Positions 21,360 to 31,299 of a stretch of 32,041 nt of DNA are shown here, piece by piece. The notes under the pieces are model-generated. The model saw nothing but the letters and a program-made list of their open reading frames with translations. It was not told where the DNA came from and did no database searches. The position numbers and the translations under genes were made by a program. Position 1 is the stretch's first letter, and every line of letters begins with the position of its first letter. Origin of the DNA: Nitrospiraceae bacterium. GTDB lineage: Bacteria > Nitrospirota > Nitrospiria > Nitrospirales > Nitrospiraceae. Location of the stretch: the NCBI GenBank assembly GCA_013140715.1, contig JABFSG010000046.1:1-32041 (forward strand). Direction: 5' to 3'.

Positions 21360-24339
21360 AGTAGGTGTCTATCGGCGGGCACGTACAGATCAGATTGCGG
21401 TCTCCATAGGCTTCGTCTACACGGCTCACGCTGGGCCAGAATTTATGGTCGCGTACCCAGGGAGCAGGAAAGACCGCCTGTTCACGGCTATAGGGGCGAT
21501 TCCATTCAGTGGCCGTCCCTACCTGAGCCGTGTGGGGAGCGTTCTTCAGCAGATTGTTGGTGCGGGGCTGACGCCCTTCGACGATGTCCTGAATCTCTCC
21601 ATGAATCCTGATCAGCGCCTCGCAGAACTGGTCCATTTCAGCCCGCGATTCGCTCTCTGTCGGTTCGACCATGAGTGTCCCGGCAACCGGAAACGACACG
21701 GTCGGAGCATGAAACCCATAATCCATTAATCGTTTCGCCACATCCATCGCTTCAACTCCTGCAGTCTCCTTGAACTGACGAAGATCGAGAATAAACTCGT
21801 GCGCGACAAATCCTGACGCGCCCCTGTAAAGAATGGGGAAATATTTTTCCAGCCGTTTGGCCATGTAGTTCGCGCTCAAGATTGCCACCTGCGTCGCCTT
21901 GGTCAAGCCATCCCGTCCCATGAGGGCGATGTAGACCCAGGAGATCGTCACAATGCTGGGACTGCCGTATGGCGCTGCCGACACCGGTCCCATGGAATCT
22001 TGTCCGCCCATGCGCATCACCGGATGGCCGGGAAGAAACGGCGCCAGATGCCGCGCTGCAGTAATCGGCCCCATCCCAGGCCCTCCCCCACCATGCGGAA
22101 TACAGAATGTCTTGTGGAGATTCAGATGGCAGACGTCCGCGCCGATATCTCCGGGCCGACAGAGTCCCACCTGTGCGTTCATGTTGGCGCCATCCATGTA
22201 GACTTGCCCGCCATGGGTATGGACAATCTGGCAGATACGCCGGACGTCCGCTTCGAAGACACCGTGGGTCGAGGGATAGGTCAACATGAGCGCAGACAGC
22301 CGATCGCGATGCTGAGCGGCTTTGGCTTCAAGATCCGGCAAATCCACGTTCCCCTGTCGATCGCAGGCAACCGTGACCACCGTCATGCCCACCATAGCCG
22401 CACTGGCTGGATTCGTGCCGTGCGCGGACAGAGGGATCAAACAGACATCCCGATGCTCTTCACCCCGGCTCCGGTGATATGCCCGGATCAACATCAGCCC
22501 TGTATACTCGCCCTGCGAGCCTGCGTTCGGTTGCAATGACACAGCAGAGAGTCCTGTGATCTCAGCCAGCCAGGACTCAAATCGACGGAGCAGCGTGCGG
22601 TACCCATTGGTTTGGTCAATCGGCGCAAAGGGGTGCAGCCGTGAGAACTCAGGCCAGGTGACCGGCAGCATCTCAGCCGTTGCATTCAACTTCATGGTGC
22701 AGGACCCCAAGGGGATCATCGAATGGACGAGCGACAGATCCTTCGCCTCAAGACGGTGGATATAGCGCAGCATCTCATGTTCCGCGTGATAGCGGTTGAA
22801 TACCTCGTGAGTCAGGTACCGGCTGGTACGGGCGAGATTCGGTGGAAACTGCACCATGACATTCCGGCTCAAGTTCTTCAGGTCGAACGGGAGCTGGTCA
22901 TGACCAACAAAGATTTCCATCAGACGCCGAATTTCGTCTTCCGTGCTCACCTCATCCAACGCAATCCCGATGGAGTGGTCCTCATGCCATCGAAGATTGA
23001 TGCCTGCTTCGTTCGCCTTCGTCATGATAGACTCGGATTGCATTTTCGTCAGACGAACCAGAATCGTATCGAAGTACGCAGCCGCTGCGACATCGAATCC
23101 AAGCTGGCGCAAGCCCTCGGCCAGCACCACAGCCAGGCCATGCACGCGCTCGGCGATCTTCCGCAAACCCTCCGGCCCATGGTAGACCGCATACATGCTC
23201 GCCATAATGGCTAAGAGCACCTGCGCCGTACAAATGTTGCTCGTCGCCTTTTCACGCCGGATGTGCTGTTCGCGGGTCTGCAGGGAGAGTCGATAGGCCG
23301 TCTTACCCGTCACATCTTTCGACACTCCTACGATGCGCCCTGGAATCTGCCGTTTGAATGGTTCAGCGGCTGCAAGAAATGCGGCATGGGGGCCGCCGAA
23401 CCCAAGCGGGACTCCAAACCGTTGGCTGGAACCGACCGCGATATCGGCCCCGAATTCTCCCGGTGGACGCAAGAGGGTCAAGGCCAGCAGATCGGTGGCG
23501 ACCACCACAAGCACCCCGGACGCATGGGCCTGCGCGACCAACGCACTATAGTCCCCGACATAACCATCGGTGGTCGGATACTGGAGCAGAATGCCGGCCA
23601 GTTGAGGGTTGGAAAAATCGATGGTCTGCGTCCGTCCCACACGAAGCCTCATTCCGAGCGGTTCAGCTCTCGTCTGCATCACGGCAATGGTTTGAGGATG
23701 ACAATCTTGTGAGGCGAAGAACTCTGTCCGTTCGAGACCGGACGAACGGGATATCGCAAGACACATGGCCATCGCCTCCGCTGCCGCCGTCGCTTCATCC
23801 AGGAGCGAGGCATTGGCTAGGGGCAACCCGGTGAGGTCGGTCACAACTGTTTGGAAATTGACGAGTGCTTCCAAACGGCCCTGGGCAATCTCAGCCTGAT
23901 AAGGTGTGTATTGCGTATACCAAGAGGGGTTTTCGAATATCGTGCGTTGAATCACGCCGGGCGTGACGCAGTCGTAATAGCCCATGCCGATCAATGAACG
24001 GTAGACCTTGTTTTCCGAAGCGATGGAGCGGATCTCTTGAAGTACGGCTTGTTCCCCACGGTGAAGGGGCAGATCCAATTCCTTCCGCAAGCGAATATCG
24101 GTCGGCACGGTTGCCTCGCTCAGCTCTTCCAAGGATTGGAAGCCAAGCGTGAAAAGCATCTCGCGAGCGTCTTCGTCGGTGGGGCCGAGATGGCGATGAA
24201 TAAACGTATCGGTTGGGCTCAGAAAGTCCGGTGTAGCCATAGTGTCCGTTTTGTTTTTCGGATCGCTCTCGTCGGTCGAGAGTCCTGATGTAGTGATCGA
24301 TTGATTCATGTGCGGCTCGGAGACTACCACGCTCGCCAC
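21358..24339 (-). CDS. gcvP: Glycine dehydrogenase (decarboxylating), P protein
   Basis: A full-length, single-chain (homodimeric-type) P protein, which decarboxylates glycine and passes the aminomethyl group to GcvH in the glycine cleavage system. Typical features are [17 protein letters not shown] at the N-terminus, [40 protein letters not shown], and the PLP-binding site [20 protein letters not shown] with K743. It ends with [10 protein letters not shown]. The GTG at 24339 has GGAGA five bases upstream, giving 993 aa; ATG 24240 (MATPDFLSP) would fit the family length better (about 960 aa) but has a weaker ribosome binding site. GcvT and GcvH are not in the window. Confidence 0.97.
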   Translation of the reverse strand: MASVVVSEPHMNQSITTSGLSTDESDPKNKTDTMATPDFLSPTDTFIHRHLGPTDEDAREMLFTLGFQSLEELSEATVPTDIRLRKELDLPLHRGEQAVLQEIRSIASENKVYRSLIGMGYYDCVTPGVIQRTIFENPSWYTQYTPYQAEIAQGRLEALVNFQTVVTDLTGLPLANASLLDEATAAAEAMAMCLAISRSSGLERTEFFASQDCHPQTIAVMQTRAEPLGMRLRVGRTQTIDFSNPQLAGILLQYPTTDGYVGDYSALVAQAHASGVLVVVATDLLALTLLRPPGEFGADIAVGSSQRFGVPLGFGGPHAAFLAAAEPFKRQIPGRIVGVSKDVTGKTAYRLSLQTREQHIRREKATSNICTAQVLLAIMASMYAVYHGPEGLRKIAERVHGLAVVLAEGLRQLGFDVAAAAYFDTILVRLTKMQSESIMTKANEAGINLRWHEDHSIGIALDEVSTEDEIRRLMEIFVGHDQLPFDLKNLSRNVMVQFPPNLARTSRYLTHEVFNRYHAEHEMLRYIHRLEAKDLSLVHSMIPLGSCTMKLNATAEMLPVTWPEFSRLHPFAPIDQTNGYRTLLRRFESWLAEITGLSAVSLQPNAGSQGEYTGLMLIRAYHRSRGEEHRDVCLIPLSAHGTNPASAAMVGMTVVTVACDRQGNVDLPDLEAKAAQHRDRLSALMLTYPSTHGVFEADVRRICQIVHTHGGQVYMDGANMNAQVGLCRPGDIGADVCHLNLHKTFCIPHGGGGPGMGPITAARHLAPFLPGHPVMRMGGQDSMGPVSAAPYGSPSIVTISWVYIALMGRDGLTKATQVAILSANYMAKRLEKYFPILYRGASGFVAHEFILDLRQFKETAGVEAMDVAKRLMDYGFHAPTVSFPVAGTLMVEPTESESRAEMDQFCEALIRIHGEIQDIVEGRQPRTNNLLKNAPHTAQVGTATEWNRPYSREQAVFPAPWVRDHKFWPSVSRVDEAYGDRNLICTCPPIDTY

Positions 24340-24473
24340 CGATTCTCCAAGAGCCGTGAAAAATTTCCAGACTTGCCTTCAGACTGCGAGTCACGTATGA
24401 GTGCGGACTCATACCAGGGGACAATCCGCCCCCTGCAAACAGACATAACAAGAATTCAGGTCTCAGACAAGTG

Positions 24474-26129
24474 ATGAAATTACACGATATTCTCATCGTC
24501 GGAGCCGGTCTGGCGGGGATGCGGGCGGCGGTTGCCGCACCGCCGGATCTCGATGTCGCCGTGATATCCAAGGTCCATCCGGTCCGCAGCCACTCTGTGG
24601 CAGCGCAAGGGGGCATCAATGCGGCACTGGGAGAAAACGATTCCTGGGAAGCCCATGCCTTCGATACCACGAAGGGTGGACTCTATCTGGGCGATCAGGA
24701 TGCCATTGAAGCCATGTGCCGGGAAGCGCCGGACGACATTCTCGAATTAGAACGTTTGGGAGTCATCTTCAGCCGGGATGAACAGGGGCGCATTGCGCAA
24801 CGTCCCTTCGGCGGGGCTGGTTTTCCCCGTACCTGTTATGCCGCAGATCGTACCGGCCACGCCATCCTCCACGCCATGTACGAACAGCTGTTAAAACGGC
24901 GCATCGCCGTCTACGAAGAATGGTATGTCACATCGTTGATCATGGAAGGCGGCGCCTGCCGAGGAGTTGTCGCCTGGGATCTGATCCATGGAGGGTTACA
25001 TGCAATTGGAGCCAAAGCCGTCATCCTGGCCACGGGAGGCAGCGGGCGCGTATTCCTGACAAGCACGAACGCCGTGATCAACACCGGTGACGGCATGGCG
25101 CTCGCCTATCGTGCCGGCGCTCAGCTGGCGGACATGGAGTTTGTCCAATTCCATCCCACCACACTGAAGGGAACCGGTATCCTCATTACCGAAGGCGCTC
25201 GTGGAGAGGGAGGCTACCTCCTGAACACGCGAGGCGAGCGCTTTATGAAAACCTATGCGCCGCAGCAGATGGAACTGGCGACCCGTTCTACGGTCTCATT
25301 GGCCATCGGGCAAGAGATTCTCGAAGGGCGAGGGGTCGACGGATGTGTGTTGCTGGACCTGCGACACCTTGGACGCCAGCGCATCCTCGAACGGCTTCCT
25401 CAAATCAGGGAGCTTGCCATTGAGTTTGCCGGCCTCGACCCAATCGAGACTCCCATTCCTGTTCGCCCCGGCGCGCACTATCAGATGGGTGGCGTCCGGA
25501 CCAATCAATGGACCGAAACCGGTATTGCCGGCCTCTACGCAGCAGGTGAATGTGCCTGCGTCAGTGTGCATGGCGCCAATCGGCTCGGAGGCAATTCACT
25601 CCTAGAAACGATTGTGTTCGGTCGCCGCGCCGGCATTCGAGCCGCAGAGTATGCGAGAACCCTTGCACCACAGGCCCTTACAACGGATCAGCTTACAATC
25701 GAACAGCGCCGCGTCCAGCGCCTGCTGACACAGGAGGGGCCGGTCCGAGCCTGGCAGCTTCGGGAAGAACTCGGTCAGGCGATGAGCCTCAACCTGGGCC
25801 TGGTACGGACTCGCGACTCCATGTCTGCCACGCTTTCGGCCCTCACAGCACTCAGCCATCGCGCCGCCACCGTCACGATACAGGATAAAGGGCAGGTGTT
25901 TAATTCCGAACTTGTGCAAGCGTTCGAACTCCAGTGCCTTCTCGACGTCGCAGAAACCATCGTCGTCAGCGCCCTGGCCAGGGAGGAAAGCCGCGGAGCC
26001 CATTACCGGTCGGACTTCCCCGTCCGCGACGATGAGCATTGGTTGAGACACAGCCTCATCCGACGGACTCCCGAGGGAACGGCCTTGACCTATGAGCCTG
26101 TGACGATCACGCGGTTTCAGCCGAAATAA
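24474..26129 (+). CDS. sdhA: Succinate dehydrogenase/fumarate reductase flavoprotein subunit
   Basis: The 551-aa flavoprotein has the FAD Rossmann motif [17 protein letters not shown], the covalent-FAD histidine H40 in [16 protein letters not shown], and the substrate-site segments [13 protein letters not shown] and [51 protein letters not shown] and the C-terminal [19 protein letters not shown] follow. It interconverts succinate and fumarate. ATG 24474 follows an in-frame GTG at 24471. No iron-sulfur (SdhB) or membrane subunit lies on either side, so the complex is encoded in pieces, or the protein has another partner. It is divergent from gcvP, with about 130 bp between. Confidence 0.93.
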   Translation: MKLHDILIVGAGLAGMRAAVAAPPDLDVAVISKVHPVRSHSVAAQGGINAALGENDSWEAHAFDTTKGGLYLGDQDAIEAMCREAPDDILELERLGVIFSRDEQGRIAQRPFGGAGFPRTCYAADRTGHAILHAMYEQLLKRRIAVYEEWYVTSLIMEGGACRGVVAWDLIHGGLHAIGAKAVILATGGSGRVFLTSTNAVINTGDGMALAYRAGAQLADMEFVQFHPTTLKGTGILITEGARGEGGYLLNTRGERFMKTYAPQQMELATRSTVSLAIGQEILEGRGVDGCVLLDLRHLGRQRILERLPQIRELAIEFAGLDPIETPIPVRPGAHYQMGGVRTNQWTETGIAGLYAAGECACVSVHGANRLGGNSLLETIVFGRRAGIRAAEYARTLAPQALTTDQLTIEQRRVQRLLTQEGPVRAWQLREELGQAMSLNLGLVRTRDSMSATLSALTALSHRAATVTIQDKGQVFNSELVQAFELQCLLDVAETIVVSALAREESRGAHYRSDFPVRDDEHWLRHSLIRRTPEGTALTYEPVTITRFQPK

Positions 26130-26130
26130 A

Positions 26131-26216
26131 ACTGGTTGATCTGGTTTGTTTTGTTTATTCGGCTGATTTGGCTCTACGGTTAGTTTCGTTCAACCAAAAA
26201 TCCAGACAGACCAATT
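26131..26216. repeat. Degenerate 9-bp-period inverted repeat (copy 3)
   Basis: From 26132 it reads CTGGTTGAT, CTGGTTTGT, TTTGTTTAT, TCGGCTGAT, TTGGCTCTA, CGGTTAGTT, TCGTTCAAC, CAAAAATCC, AGACAGACC. The left part shows the T-rich nonamer and the short right arm (26191-26214) its complement, with the ending CAGACAGACC shared with copy 1 (7600-7609). It begins two bases after the flavoprotein stop and could serve as its 3' hairpin. Confidence 0.7.
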
Positions 26217-26229
26217 GTAGGTACAGGCT

Positions 26230-26238
26230 TGGTATAAT
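26230..26238 (+). promoter_or_regulatory. Extended -10 promoter upstream of the two-component genes
   Basis: TGGTATAAT (26230-26238) is a perfect extended -10 element (TGnTATAAT). No good -35 is seen, as is common for such promoters. It would give the response regulator a leader of about 170 nt that includes palindrome copy B. Confidence 0.5.
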
Positions 26239-26292
26239 TCTCCGTTGCCAACTTTTCAATCTGAGTGATAGGCTGCTATGTGTTACCCTGCA

Positions 26293-26408
26293 GGCTGATC
26301 AAAGGCCCTCCAGCGAGGCCGCAGGGAGCGAAGACCCCGGAGCGTACGCGGTTGGGTACGTGAGGAGTCTGAGCGACTGAGAACGAAGCTGGGAGGATTT
26401 TTCAGCAG
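26293..26408. repeat. Long dispersed palindromic element (copy B)
   Basis: It shares ordered blocks with copy A at 21031: GGCTGATCAAAGGCCCTCC, GAGGCCGCAGGGAGCGA, GGGTACGTGAGG, GAGCGACTGAGAACGA and TTTTTCAGCAG. It ends 6 bp before the response regulator ATG, so it forms the immediate leader of that gene and no ordinary ribosome binding site is present apart from GGGAGGA (26390-26396). Confidence 0.75.
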
Positions 26409-26414
26409 ACTGCC

Positions 26415-27086
26415 ATGCGTATTCTGGTTATTGAAGACGAAACCAAGGTCGGATGTTTCATCAAGCGCGCGCTTGAAGAGGAGAGTTACGCCGTCGATCT
26501 CTGTGAAGACGGCGCGCGGGGCCTGCAAATAGCTCTCATCACCAATTACGACTTATTGATCGTCGACTTGATGCTGCCGTCATTGCCGGGATTGGAAATT
26601 CTCAAGGGTGTCCGTCAGGCAAAGGTTCAAACTCCGATCCTGATTTTGACCGCCCAATCGCAAGTCGACCAGCGCGTCAAGGGGCTCGACGCAGGAGCGG
26701 ACGACTACCTCACCAAGCCCTTTGCCATCGACGAACTGCTCGCCCGGATTCGCGCGTTGCTTCGCCGTGGCTCCACAGAGAGTCCCGGCGTGCTCCAGAT
26801 CGACGACCTGGCATTGAATCCCGCCACACGCGAAGTGACCAGAAGCGGCCAACGAATCGACCTCACCTTGAAGGAATATGCCCTGCTCGAATACCTGATG
26901 CGCCATACGGGACGCGTGTTAACCCGCCCCATGATTTCGGAGCATGTCTGGAACCAGGACTTCGACACATTCACCAATGTCATCGATGTCTATGTGAATT
27001 ACCTCCGCAACAAGATCGACCGGGGACGTTCGAAGAAGCTGATTCACACCATTCGCGGAAGCGGATATATGCTGAAGGCCGACTGA
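26415..27086 (+). CDS. OmpR-family response regulator
   Basis: The 223-aa protein has a receiver domain with acidic residues near IEDE, phospho-acceptor D51 (LLIVDLMLPSLPG), the T79/A80 switch region (ILTAQ) and K101 (LTKPF). It ends with a winged-helix DNA-binding domain (LTLKEYALLEYLMRHTGRVL, then FTNVIDVYVNYLRNKID and IHTIRGSGYML). The layout is closest to CusR/CzcR-type regulators. It overlaps the kinase start by one base (TGATG). Its targets are not evident. Its start codon sits 6 bp after a palindromic repeat, which may affect translation. Confidence 0.96.
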   Translation: MRILVIEDETKVGCFIKRALEEESYAVDLCEDGARGLQIALITNYDLLIVDLMLPSLPGLEILKGVRQAKVQTPILILTAQSQVDQRVKGLDAGADDYLTKPFAIDELLARIRALLRRGSTESPGVLQIDDLALNPATREVTRSGQRIDLTLKEYALLEYLMRHTGRVLTRPMISEHVWNQDFDTFTNVIDVYVNYLRNKIDRGRSKKLIHTIRGSGYMLKAD

Positions 27087-28510
27087 TGCCGCTTCGTGTC
27101 CGGCTCACTCTTTGGTACGGCACAGCCCTCGCACTCATCCTTATTATCTTTTCAACCGTCCTCTATTTCGTCACCGCTCGAAGCCTTCGCGATGCGGTCG
27201 ATGAATCGCTTGAGGAAACTGCCGCGGCGGCCGTTCGGTCGCTGGAAGAACGCGGATTTCTCCCTCTGGTCAACGAAGACGAACTCATGTCCCAGTTCCC
27301 TGAACTGGCGCGCATCGATAAATTCTTCCAGATCTTCAGCCCCTCCGGCACCATCACCATTCGTTCGCCGAACGTCAAACAACATGAGATGCCCCTAAGT
27401 CCCAAGGCCTTGGAAGTCGCCTTGGCAGGCCGCACACTTCTGGAATTCGCCAAATACCCCAAGGAACCGCCATTACGCCTTATTTCGGTTCCCATCATCT
27501 TTCGGGGCAGTCTGCTCTACATCATTCAGGTCGGCACCTCGATGGACTCGGTCGAAGCGACCCTGAATCGCCTCCTGTTGGTGCTGCTGGTCAGTGTGCC
27601 TATCGCGTTGGCCGTGTCGCTCGCCGGAGGCTGGTTCATGGCCGGCCGTGCGCTTCGCCCGGTCGATGCGATTACGCTGGCGGCCCAACGGATTGCCGGA
27701 GGGGATCTCACACAACGGCTGACTGTCCCCGCGTCGGCCGATGAAATCGGACGATTGACCAAAACGTTTAACGGCATGATCGATCGGCTCGAAACTTCCT
27801 TTCGGCAGATCCGTCAGTTCAGCAGCGACGCCTCGCACGAATTGCGCACGCCGCTGACCGTGATGAAAGGAGAAACCGAGCTCGCGCTTCGGCGCCCACG
27901 CGCAACCGATGATTACAAAATCGTGCTGGAGAGCAATCTCGAAGAGATCGACCGGATGACGCGCATCGTGGATGAGTTGCTCTTTCTCTCTCGGACCGAC
28001 ATGGGCGAGGTCAAGATGGAGCGTCAGCCAGTCCCACTGGACTCGCTTATCGAGGATCTTCACAGGCAGGCTTCGCTGCTGGGACACGAACGGGATATCC
28101 AGGTCGTACTCCGAGCCACCGCACCGGCAGCGGTATTGGGAGATGAATTACGCTTACGGGAACTATTCTTGAATCTCCTCGATAATGCGGTCAAATACTC
28201 TCATCCCGGCGGCACAGTCGAGATCGCGCTGACGATCGAACACACGCAGGCACAGGTGACCGTGACCGATCGCGGCATCGGGATCGCGCAAGAGGATCAG
28301 TCTCGGATCTTCGACCGATTTTATCGCACCGATAACGCACGGACCCATACCAAGAAAGGCACGGGCCTGGGGTTGGCCATCTGTGCGTGGATCGTCGAAT
28401 CCCACGGCGGGCAGCTCAAGGTTCAGAGCAAGGTCGGCGAAGGGTCAAGTTTTACGGTGAAGCTGCCTCTGGCCCCTGCAGCGGCTAAACGACCATTAAC
28501 CCCCTCTTAA
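27086..28510 (+). CDS. Two-component sensor histidine kinase
   Basis: The 474-aa inner-membrane kinase has membrane spans at about 10-30 and 162-186, with a periplasmic sensor part of about 130 residues between. A HAMP domain follows (about 187-240), then HisKA with phospho-His H251 (ASHELRTPLTV) and an HATPase_c domain: N box NLLDNAVKYSHPGG, G1 DRGIGI, F box FDRFYR and G2 GTGLGLAI. The heavy-metal-sensor (CusS-like) architecture matches its partner regulator. The sensor domain shows no motif that names the signal. No efflux or metal-resistance gene lies beside the pair in the window. Confidence 0.96.
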   Translation: MPLRVRLTLWYGTALALILIIFSTVLYFVTARSLRDAVDESLEETAAAAVRSLEERGFLPLVNEDELMSQFPELARIDKFFQIFSPSGTITIRSPNVKQHEMPLSPKALEVALAGRTLLEFAKYPKEPPLRLISVPIIFRGSLLYIIQVGTSMDSVEATLNRLLLVLLVSVPIALAVSLAGGWFMAGRALRPVDAITLAAQRIAGGDLTQRLTVPASADEIGRLTKTFNGMIDRLETSFRQIRQFSSDASHELRTPLTVMKGETELALRRPRATDDYKIVLESNLEEIDRMTRIVDELLFLSRTDMGEVKMERQPVPLDSLIEDLHRQASLLGHERDIQVVLRATAPAAVLGDELRLRELFLNLLDNAVKYSHPGGTVEIALTIEHTQAQVTVTDRGIGIAQEDQSRIFDRFYRTDNARTHTKKGTGLGLAICAWIVESHGGQLKVQSKVGEGSSFTVKLPLAPAAAKRPLTPS

Positions 28511-28558
28511 TCCGCTTCTTATTGCAGACATTAAATGGGCAACAATACCTTAACGTTG

Positions 28559-28894
28559 CTAGATGGCAGGGATTACCTTTTTACTGGGGAAATGCTTCTG
28601 CCCCCATACCACTAAAGCCCTCAATACCGGCTTTAGGCCCTCGCCCTTTTCTGTCAAAACATATTCATAGCGTGTGGGTTTTTGCTGGTAGGCCCGTCGG
28701 GTCACAATGCAGGAAGCCTCCAATTGCTTCAGTCTATCCGCAAGGATGTTTGAGGCGATTCCTTCCGAAGAGGCCATGAATTCCTGATAGCGTCTTTTGC
28801 CCAGTACCAGATCTCGAACAACCAACAGCGTCCACTTATCTCCAAGGATATCAAGCGAATTGGTGATCGGGCAGCATGATCGCTTAAATGTCAT
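28559..28894 (-). CDS. HxlR-family transcriptional regulator
   Basis: The 111-aa winged-helix regulator is of the HxlR type: CPITNSLDILGDKWTLLVVRDL, GKRRYQEFMASSEGIASNIL, ADRLKQLEASCIVTRRAY and RYEYVLTEKGEGLKPVL. Two N-terminal cysteines (C7, C8) match the position of the redox-sensing Cys in YodB-like members, so it could sense electrophiles or oxidants. AAGGA lies seven bases before ATG 28894. It is divergent from the tautomerase and dehydrogenase genes, with two palindromic operators between. Its own -35 overlaps one operator, so autoregulation is likely. Confidence 0.93.
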   Translation of the reverse strand: MTFKRSCCPITNSLDILGDKWTLLVVRDLVLGKRRYQEFMASSEGIASNILADRLKQLEASCIVTRRAYQQKPTRYEYVLTEKGEGLKPVLRALVVWGQKHFPSKKVIPAI

Positions 28895-28970
28895 TTTGTC
28901 ATTCCTTGTTCACGGTCGTCCGGTAGCACTCATCACCTGCCTACTTAGGGATTGCCGAGTTACATGAAAT

Positions 28971-28999
28971 ACTCTAATACAGGTACTTGCATTTTGCAA
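28971..28999 (-). promoter_or_regulatory. Promoter of the HxlR regulator gene
   Basis: On the minus strand, TTGCAA (28994-28999) and TAGAGT (28971-28976) are 17 bp apart. The -35 lies inside the first palindromic operator. Confidence 0.55.
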
Positions 29000-29034
29000 G
29001 AGACTGAGGTACATTAACTTGCAATATGCAAGTT
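28986..29034. promoter_or_regulatory. Two palindromic operators, probable HxlR-regulator sites
   Basis: CTTGCATTTTGCAAG (28986-29000) and AACTTGCAATATGCAAGTT (29016-29034) share the half-site ACTTGCA, or CTTGCA, around a 3-bp centre. The centres are 32 bp apart, three helical turns, so two dimers could bind on the same face. They lie between the divergent HxlR gene and the tautomerase gene. Confidence 0.75.
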
Positions 29035-29187
29035 ATGCGGATACATGATCAATCGACGTTCCGAAAAGAGAGGAGGACTGACCGATGGCTCATTAGCCCA
29101 AGAAGAGTCGACGTGGCCTACTCTGAGATAGACAAGATTTCATGTTGCAGACAAACCCAATGCCCAATCAAGAAGGAGGGACAAGCA

Positions 29188-29667
29188 ATGCCGTTATGGA
29201 AAGTTTATCATCCGGTCGGAGCGTTCACAGCTGAAGACAAAAAAGCCCTGGCCAAGCGGGTTACGGAAATGTATGCGAAAGTCCCGATCCCGAAATTCTA
29301 TGTAGTATTCATTTATGAGGAAGTCGCCAAGGACTCGTGCTTTGTCGGTGGCGAGCCCAACAATAAATTTGTTCGGTTTAAGGTCGACCACATTGCTAGG
29401 ACATTACCTGGTCCGGTCATGAGAGAATGGTGGATCAGGACCCTTGATGAACTTATCGCTCCCTTTGTCAAAGACAGAGGGTATGATTGGGAGATTTCGG
29501 TTGACGAGACACCTGTTGATCTGTGGTCGCTTCAAGGAGAATTGGCCCCGCCTTTTGAATCAGTGGCAGAGAAGAGGTGGGTGAAGGAAAATAAGGCTAG
29601 TCCGTATACTTTCGCGGAAAAGCTTCCTGTCAATCTCGTCTTTGCTCCTGGAGTAGCGGACCGTTAG
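29188..29667 (+). CDS. Tautomerase-superfamily protein (cis-CaaD-like)
   Basis: The 159-aa protein begins MPLWKVYHPVGAFTAEDKKA, with a Pro directly after Met, the catalytic N-terminal proline of the tautomerase superfamily once Met is removed. The Arg and Tyr pattern and size (WWIRTLDELIAPFVKDRGYDWE) fit the long Tautomerase_3 / cis-3-chloroacrylic acid dehalogenase-like group. The ATG at 29188 follows AAGGAGGG and is strongly preferred over the frame opening at 29026, which overlaps an operator. It is the first gene downstream of the HxlR operators. The substrate is unknown; processing of an aldehyde or unsaturated acid would suit its neighbour dehydrogenase. Confidence 0.85.
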   Translation: MPLWKVYHPVGAFTAEDKKALAKRVTEMYAKVPIPKFYVVFIYEEVAKDSCFVGGEPNNKFVRFKVDHIARTLPGPVMREWWIRTLDELIAPFVKDRGYDWEISVDETPVDLWSLQGELAPPFESVAEKRWVKENKASPYTFAEKLPVNLVFAPGVADR

Positions 29668-29721
29668 GTCTTGGTATAGCTGGCCGGCGTTTAAATAGGG
29701 GCCTGTGTCGGTGGTGTCACA

Positions 29722-29766
29722 CCCAAGAGAGATGACGACCAATAAGGCAACGTCATCTTTCTTGGG
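29722..29766 (+). terminator. Long hairpin downstream of the tautomerase gene
   Basis: CCCAAGAGAGATGACG (29722-29737) pairs with CGTCATCTTTCTTGGG (29751-29766), 16 bp with one G-T pair and a 13-nt loop. It has no T-tract, so it is either a Rho-dependent or mRNA-stabilising 3' end. The rest of the gap to 30015 shows nothing I recognise. Confidence 0.55.
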
Positions 29767-30015
29767 GCAAACTTCTAACTGCAAGGACGCCTTCTCCTGA
29801 TTAAGTGCCGTGGCTGAGTCACAACCATTAAGATTGGAAAATGATGGCAGGGTTCTGTGCCGTGATTTGAGAGATTCTCGCAGTGGCAGTATAGCCAAGT
29901 TTTGAAGAAACCCTGGCTCAATCCATCGTAATGCTGGTTACCGAGTCGCTCGTATAAACGTGTAAACACCCCAGACATTTCCGCCTATCGGAGTAAGTTG
30001 GAAGGAGAACGCCGC

Positions 30016-31032
30016 ATGAGAAGGATGAAAGCAGTGGAGGTCAGGCAGCCTAGAGGACCGCTGCAACTCGTGGAGCGGGACGTACCCAGTCCCGCAATGG
30101 GGCATGTTCTGATTAAGGTGCAAGCCTGCGGAATCTGTCATAGCGATGTTTTTACCAAGGATGGTCTGTGGCCTGGGATCCAGTACCCTCGTGTGCCTGG
30201 TCATGAAATTGCCGGGATCATCGATGCGGTAGGTTCTGGCGTGAGTGAATGGAAACCAGGCCAACGAGTTGGTGTGGGATGGCACGGAGGACATTGTGGC
30301 CGCTGCGAACCATGCCGCCGAGGCGATTTTATCCTCTGCCACCATGCACTAGTGCCGGGAATTAGCTATGACGGAGGCTACGCCACGCATATGGTTGCTC
30401 CCGCAGAATCTTTGGCGCGGATCCCTGACGATCTCTCGAACGTTGAAGCGGCACCCCTGCTATGCGCGGGCATCACCACCTTCAACGCGCTTCGCAACAG
30501 TGGTGCGCGGCCCGGCGATGTGGTTGCCATCCTCGGTGTCGGCGGGCTTGGTCATTTGGGTGTGCAATTCGCGGCCAAGATGGGCTGCGCGACGGTGGCG
30601 ATCGCCAGGGGGAAAGACAAAGAGGCATTGGCAAAGAAATTGGGCGCCCGCCACTACATCGACAGTAGCGCACAGAATGTGGCCGAGGCGCTCATGGCTC
30701 TCGGCGGGGCGAAGGTCATTCTAGCGACCGTCACAAGCGGTAAGGCAATGAGTGCTGCCATCGGCGGCTTAGCCATCGATGGGAAACTGGTCATGGTCGG
30801 TATCTCGGAGGAGCCTGTAGAGGTACCTATCGTCAAGTTCATTGTGGGGCGACATTCAGTTCAGGGCTGGCCGTGCGGAACCTCGGCGGATTCGCAGGAT
30901 ACATTGAATTTCAGTGTCCAAGCTGGCATACGACCAATGGTCGAGGAGTTCCCGCTCGAACGCGCGTCTGAAGCCTACGATCGCATGATGAGCGGAGAAG
31001 CACGGTTTAGGGTGGTGTTAAAGATCACCTAA
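30016..31032 (+). CDS. Zinc-dependent alcohol dehydrogenase
   Basis: The 338-aa medium-chain dehydrogenase has catalytic zinc ligands C38 (CGICHSD) and H63 (PGHE), structural zinc cysteines C94, C97, C100 and C108 (HCGRCEPCRRGDFILC), and the NAD(P)-binding GVGGLGHLGVQFAAKMG. It reversibly oxidises alcohols to aldehydes. GAAGGAG lies eight bases before ATG 30016; a TTG at 29998 is not preferred. It lies downstream of the tautomerase on the same strand and so probably falls under HxlR control, as with aldehyde-detoxifying dehydrogenases in other bacteria. The hairpin between them may give it separate expression. Confidence 0.94.
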   Translation: MRRMKAVEVRQPRGPLQLVERDVPSPAMGHVLIKVQACGICHSDVFTKDGLWPGIQYPRVPGHEIAGIIDAVGSGVSEWKPGQRVGVGWHGGHCGRCEPCRRGDFILCHHALVPGISYDGGYATHMVAPAESLARIPDDLSNVEAAPLLCAGITTFNALRNSGARPGDVVAILGVGGLGHLGVQFAAKMGCATVAIARGKDKEALAKKLGARHYIDSSAQNVAEALMALGGAKVILATVTSGKAMSAAIGGLAIDGKLVMVGISEEPVEVPIVKFIVGRHSVQGWPCGTSADSQDTLNFSVQAGIRPMVEEFPLERASEAYDRMMSGEARFRVVLKIT

Positions 31033-31299
31033 GTATCGGTTAACCAGCTCATGGGGTTCTGCCACGCTTTTTATGGACGCCTTGGCTAAGGCCATAATGG
31101 GCCAGGAGGGGGTCATGGAACAACGGCGGCGGTTGATTGCTTGTAATCTACCCCTCCCATCCTGGCAGCTCGCTTATTTTCCACCGTTTGCAATGAGACA
31201 GGTCTAGACTCGATTCGAGAATAGCCTGGGTTCTCCATATTCCCTCTTCCAGCGATAGGACGTTTGTTTGATGATGTCGAACTTGCGAGACAGATCGCC
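31033..31299. other. Intergenic stretch with no recognised gene
   Basis: No RNA gene or repeat is recognised here. ATG 31115 opens a 29-codon ORF after GGAGGGGG (starting MEQRRRLIACNL), of unknown meaning. From about 31216 one plus-strand frame stays open into the inverted repeat (RLFDDVELARQIAHSQPF), which reads like a piece of a helical protein and may be a gene remnant. Confidence 0.35.

Noticed and set aside
29026..29187. N-terminal extension of the tautomerase frame
   Set aside because: It would begin inside an operator palindrome, lacks a ribosome binding site and would bury the catalytic N-terminal proline; ATG 29188 with AAGGAGGG is clearly better.
29560..29898. 112-codon minus-strand open frame downstream of the tautomerase gene
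   Set aside because: It overlaps the tautomerase 3' end and a long hairpin, with no ribosome binding site or recognisable domain.
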